A stretch of DNA of 64,000 nucleotides from Eubacteriales bacterium (GTDB lineage: Bacteria > Bacillota > Clostridia > Oscillospirales > Butyricicoccaceae): positions 1 to 64,000 of the forward strand of contig JAUNGZ010000006.1 of assembly GCA_030524205.1 (NCBI GenBank), written 5' to 3'. A program made the position numbers and the translations under genes. Each line of letters opens with the position of its first letter. The stretch's first letter is position 1. This document shows positions 63,896 to 64,000 of this stretch, piece after piece. Below the pieces are notes generated by a model. The model had not been told where the DNA came from, ran no database searches, and worked only from the letters and a program-made list of their open reading frames with translations.

Positions 63896-63993
63896 CGTTT
63901 GAAGCGTACAGCTTTAAACGAGGCGGCGGCGCCGAACCTGCGGTTCGGACGCCGCCCAGACGGCTAAAAAGTTCCGACGAGCGAAACTTTTTA
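63896..63993 (+). terminator. Three hairpins after the RelA/SpoT gene
   Basis: Stem 1: CGTTTGAAGC with GCTTTAAACG (63896-63920, one G-U). Stem 2: long GC-rich stem around CCGAACC-TGC-GGTTCGG (63922-63956). Stem 3: TAAAAAGTT with AACTTTTTA (63965-63993). The second, followed by an A/T stretch, is the best terminator candidate. The window ends before any next gene. Confidence 0.5.
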
Positions 63994-64000
63994 CTCGTCT

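Overview
The window looks like a chromosomal segment of a Gram-positive, strictly anaerobic gut-type Clostridium relative (probably Oscillospiraceae/Eubacteriales). The pointers are the GC-rich but clearly Firmicute gene families: S-layer-homology (SLH) surface proteins, CpsB/C/D tyrosine phospho-control of polysaccharide assembly, a DUF4364 regulator, VanZ, LrgAB, strong AGGAGG ribosome sites and TATAAT promoters. The genus is inference; no rRNA or tRNA gene is present.

Layout. (1) 1-958: 3' end of a secreted Cys/His-rich repeat protein. (2) 958-27.7 kb: one long plus-strand surface-polysaccharide locus. An MscS channel is followed by aminotransferase, phosphoglycosyl transferase and acetyltransferase genes of the UDP-diNAc-bacillosamine type. 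Then come two GT4 and four GT2 glycosyltransferases, an EpsG-like polymerase candidate, a DUF6625 protein, two pyruvyl-transferase genes (one frameshifted), a Wzx flippase, an Fe-S F420-dehydrogenase-beta-like protein, an acyltransferase, a PF14907-type nucleotidyltransferase, GalE, a PglF/CapD-like 4,6-dehydratase and CpsC/CpsD/CpsB. Inside it lie gene relics (10757, 18267, possibly 12923) and AT-richer patches (about 10.86-15.5 kb and 18.5-19.6 kb), signs of cassette exchange. (3) 26.06-27.7 kb: a compact cassette (PqqD-like protein, 56-residue peptide, HPr-kinase-like protein, S26-like peptidase) coupled by 4-nt ATGA overlaps to the CpsCDB genes. It resembles the accessory half of lasso-peptide clusters but has no cyclase, and is the best candidate here for an undescribed system. 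(4) 27.8-45 kb: a 3898-residue secreted beta-helix protein, an unusual tandem-hairpin intergenic region, two SLH proteins, an ABC exporter and a small membrane-anchored protein. (5) 45.1-46.2 kb: a left-handed beta-helix acyltransferase-like protein and VanZ, closed by a strong terminator.

From 46.4 kb the content becomes ordinary chromosome: a cytoplasmic hybrid histidine kinase, a two-wHTH GntR-type regulator, a minus-strand DUF4364-lrgA-lrgB operon, a small HTH protein with a long leader, a GNAT acetyltransferase, and then DNA-repair and stringent-response genes (RadC-like, uvrB, uvrA, recJ, RelA/SpoT homologue), which are more GC-rich than the left part.

Together, the left 46 kb encode building and export of a modified glycan (initiation through a diNAcBac-like sugar phosphate, extension, pyruvylation/acylation, Wzx flipping, CpsCDB control) and a set of SLH-anchored or giant secreted proteins for the cell surface. 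How the RRE/kinase/peptidase cassette connects these two halves is not known and is the main open question.
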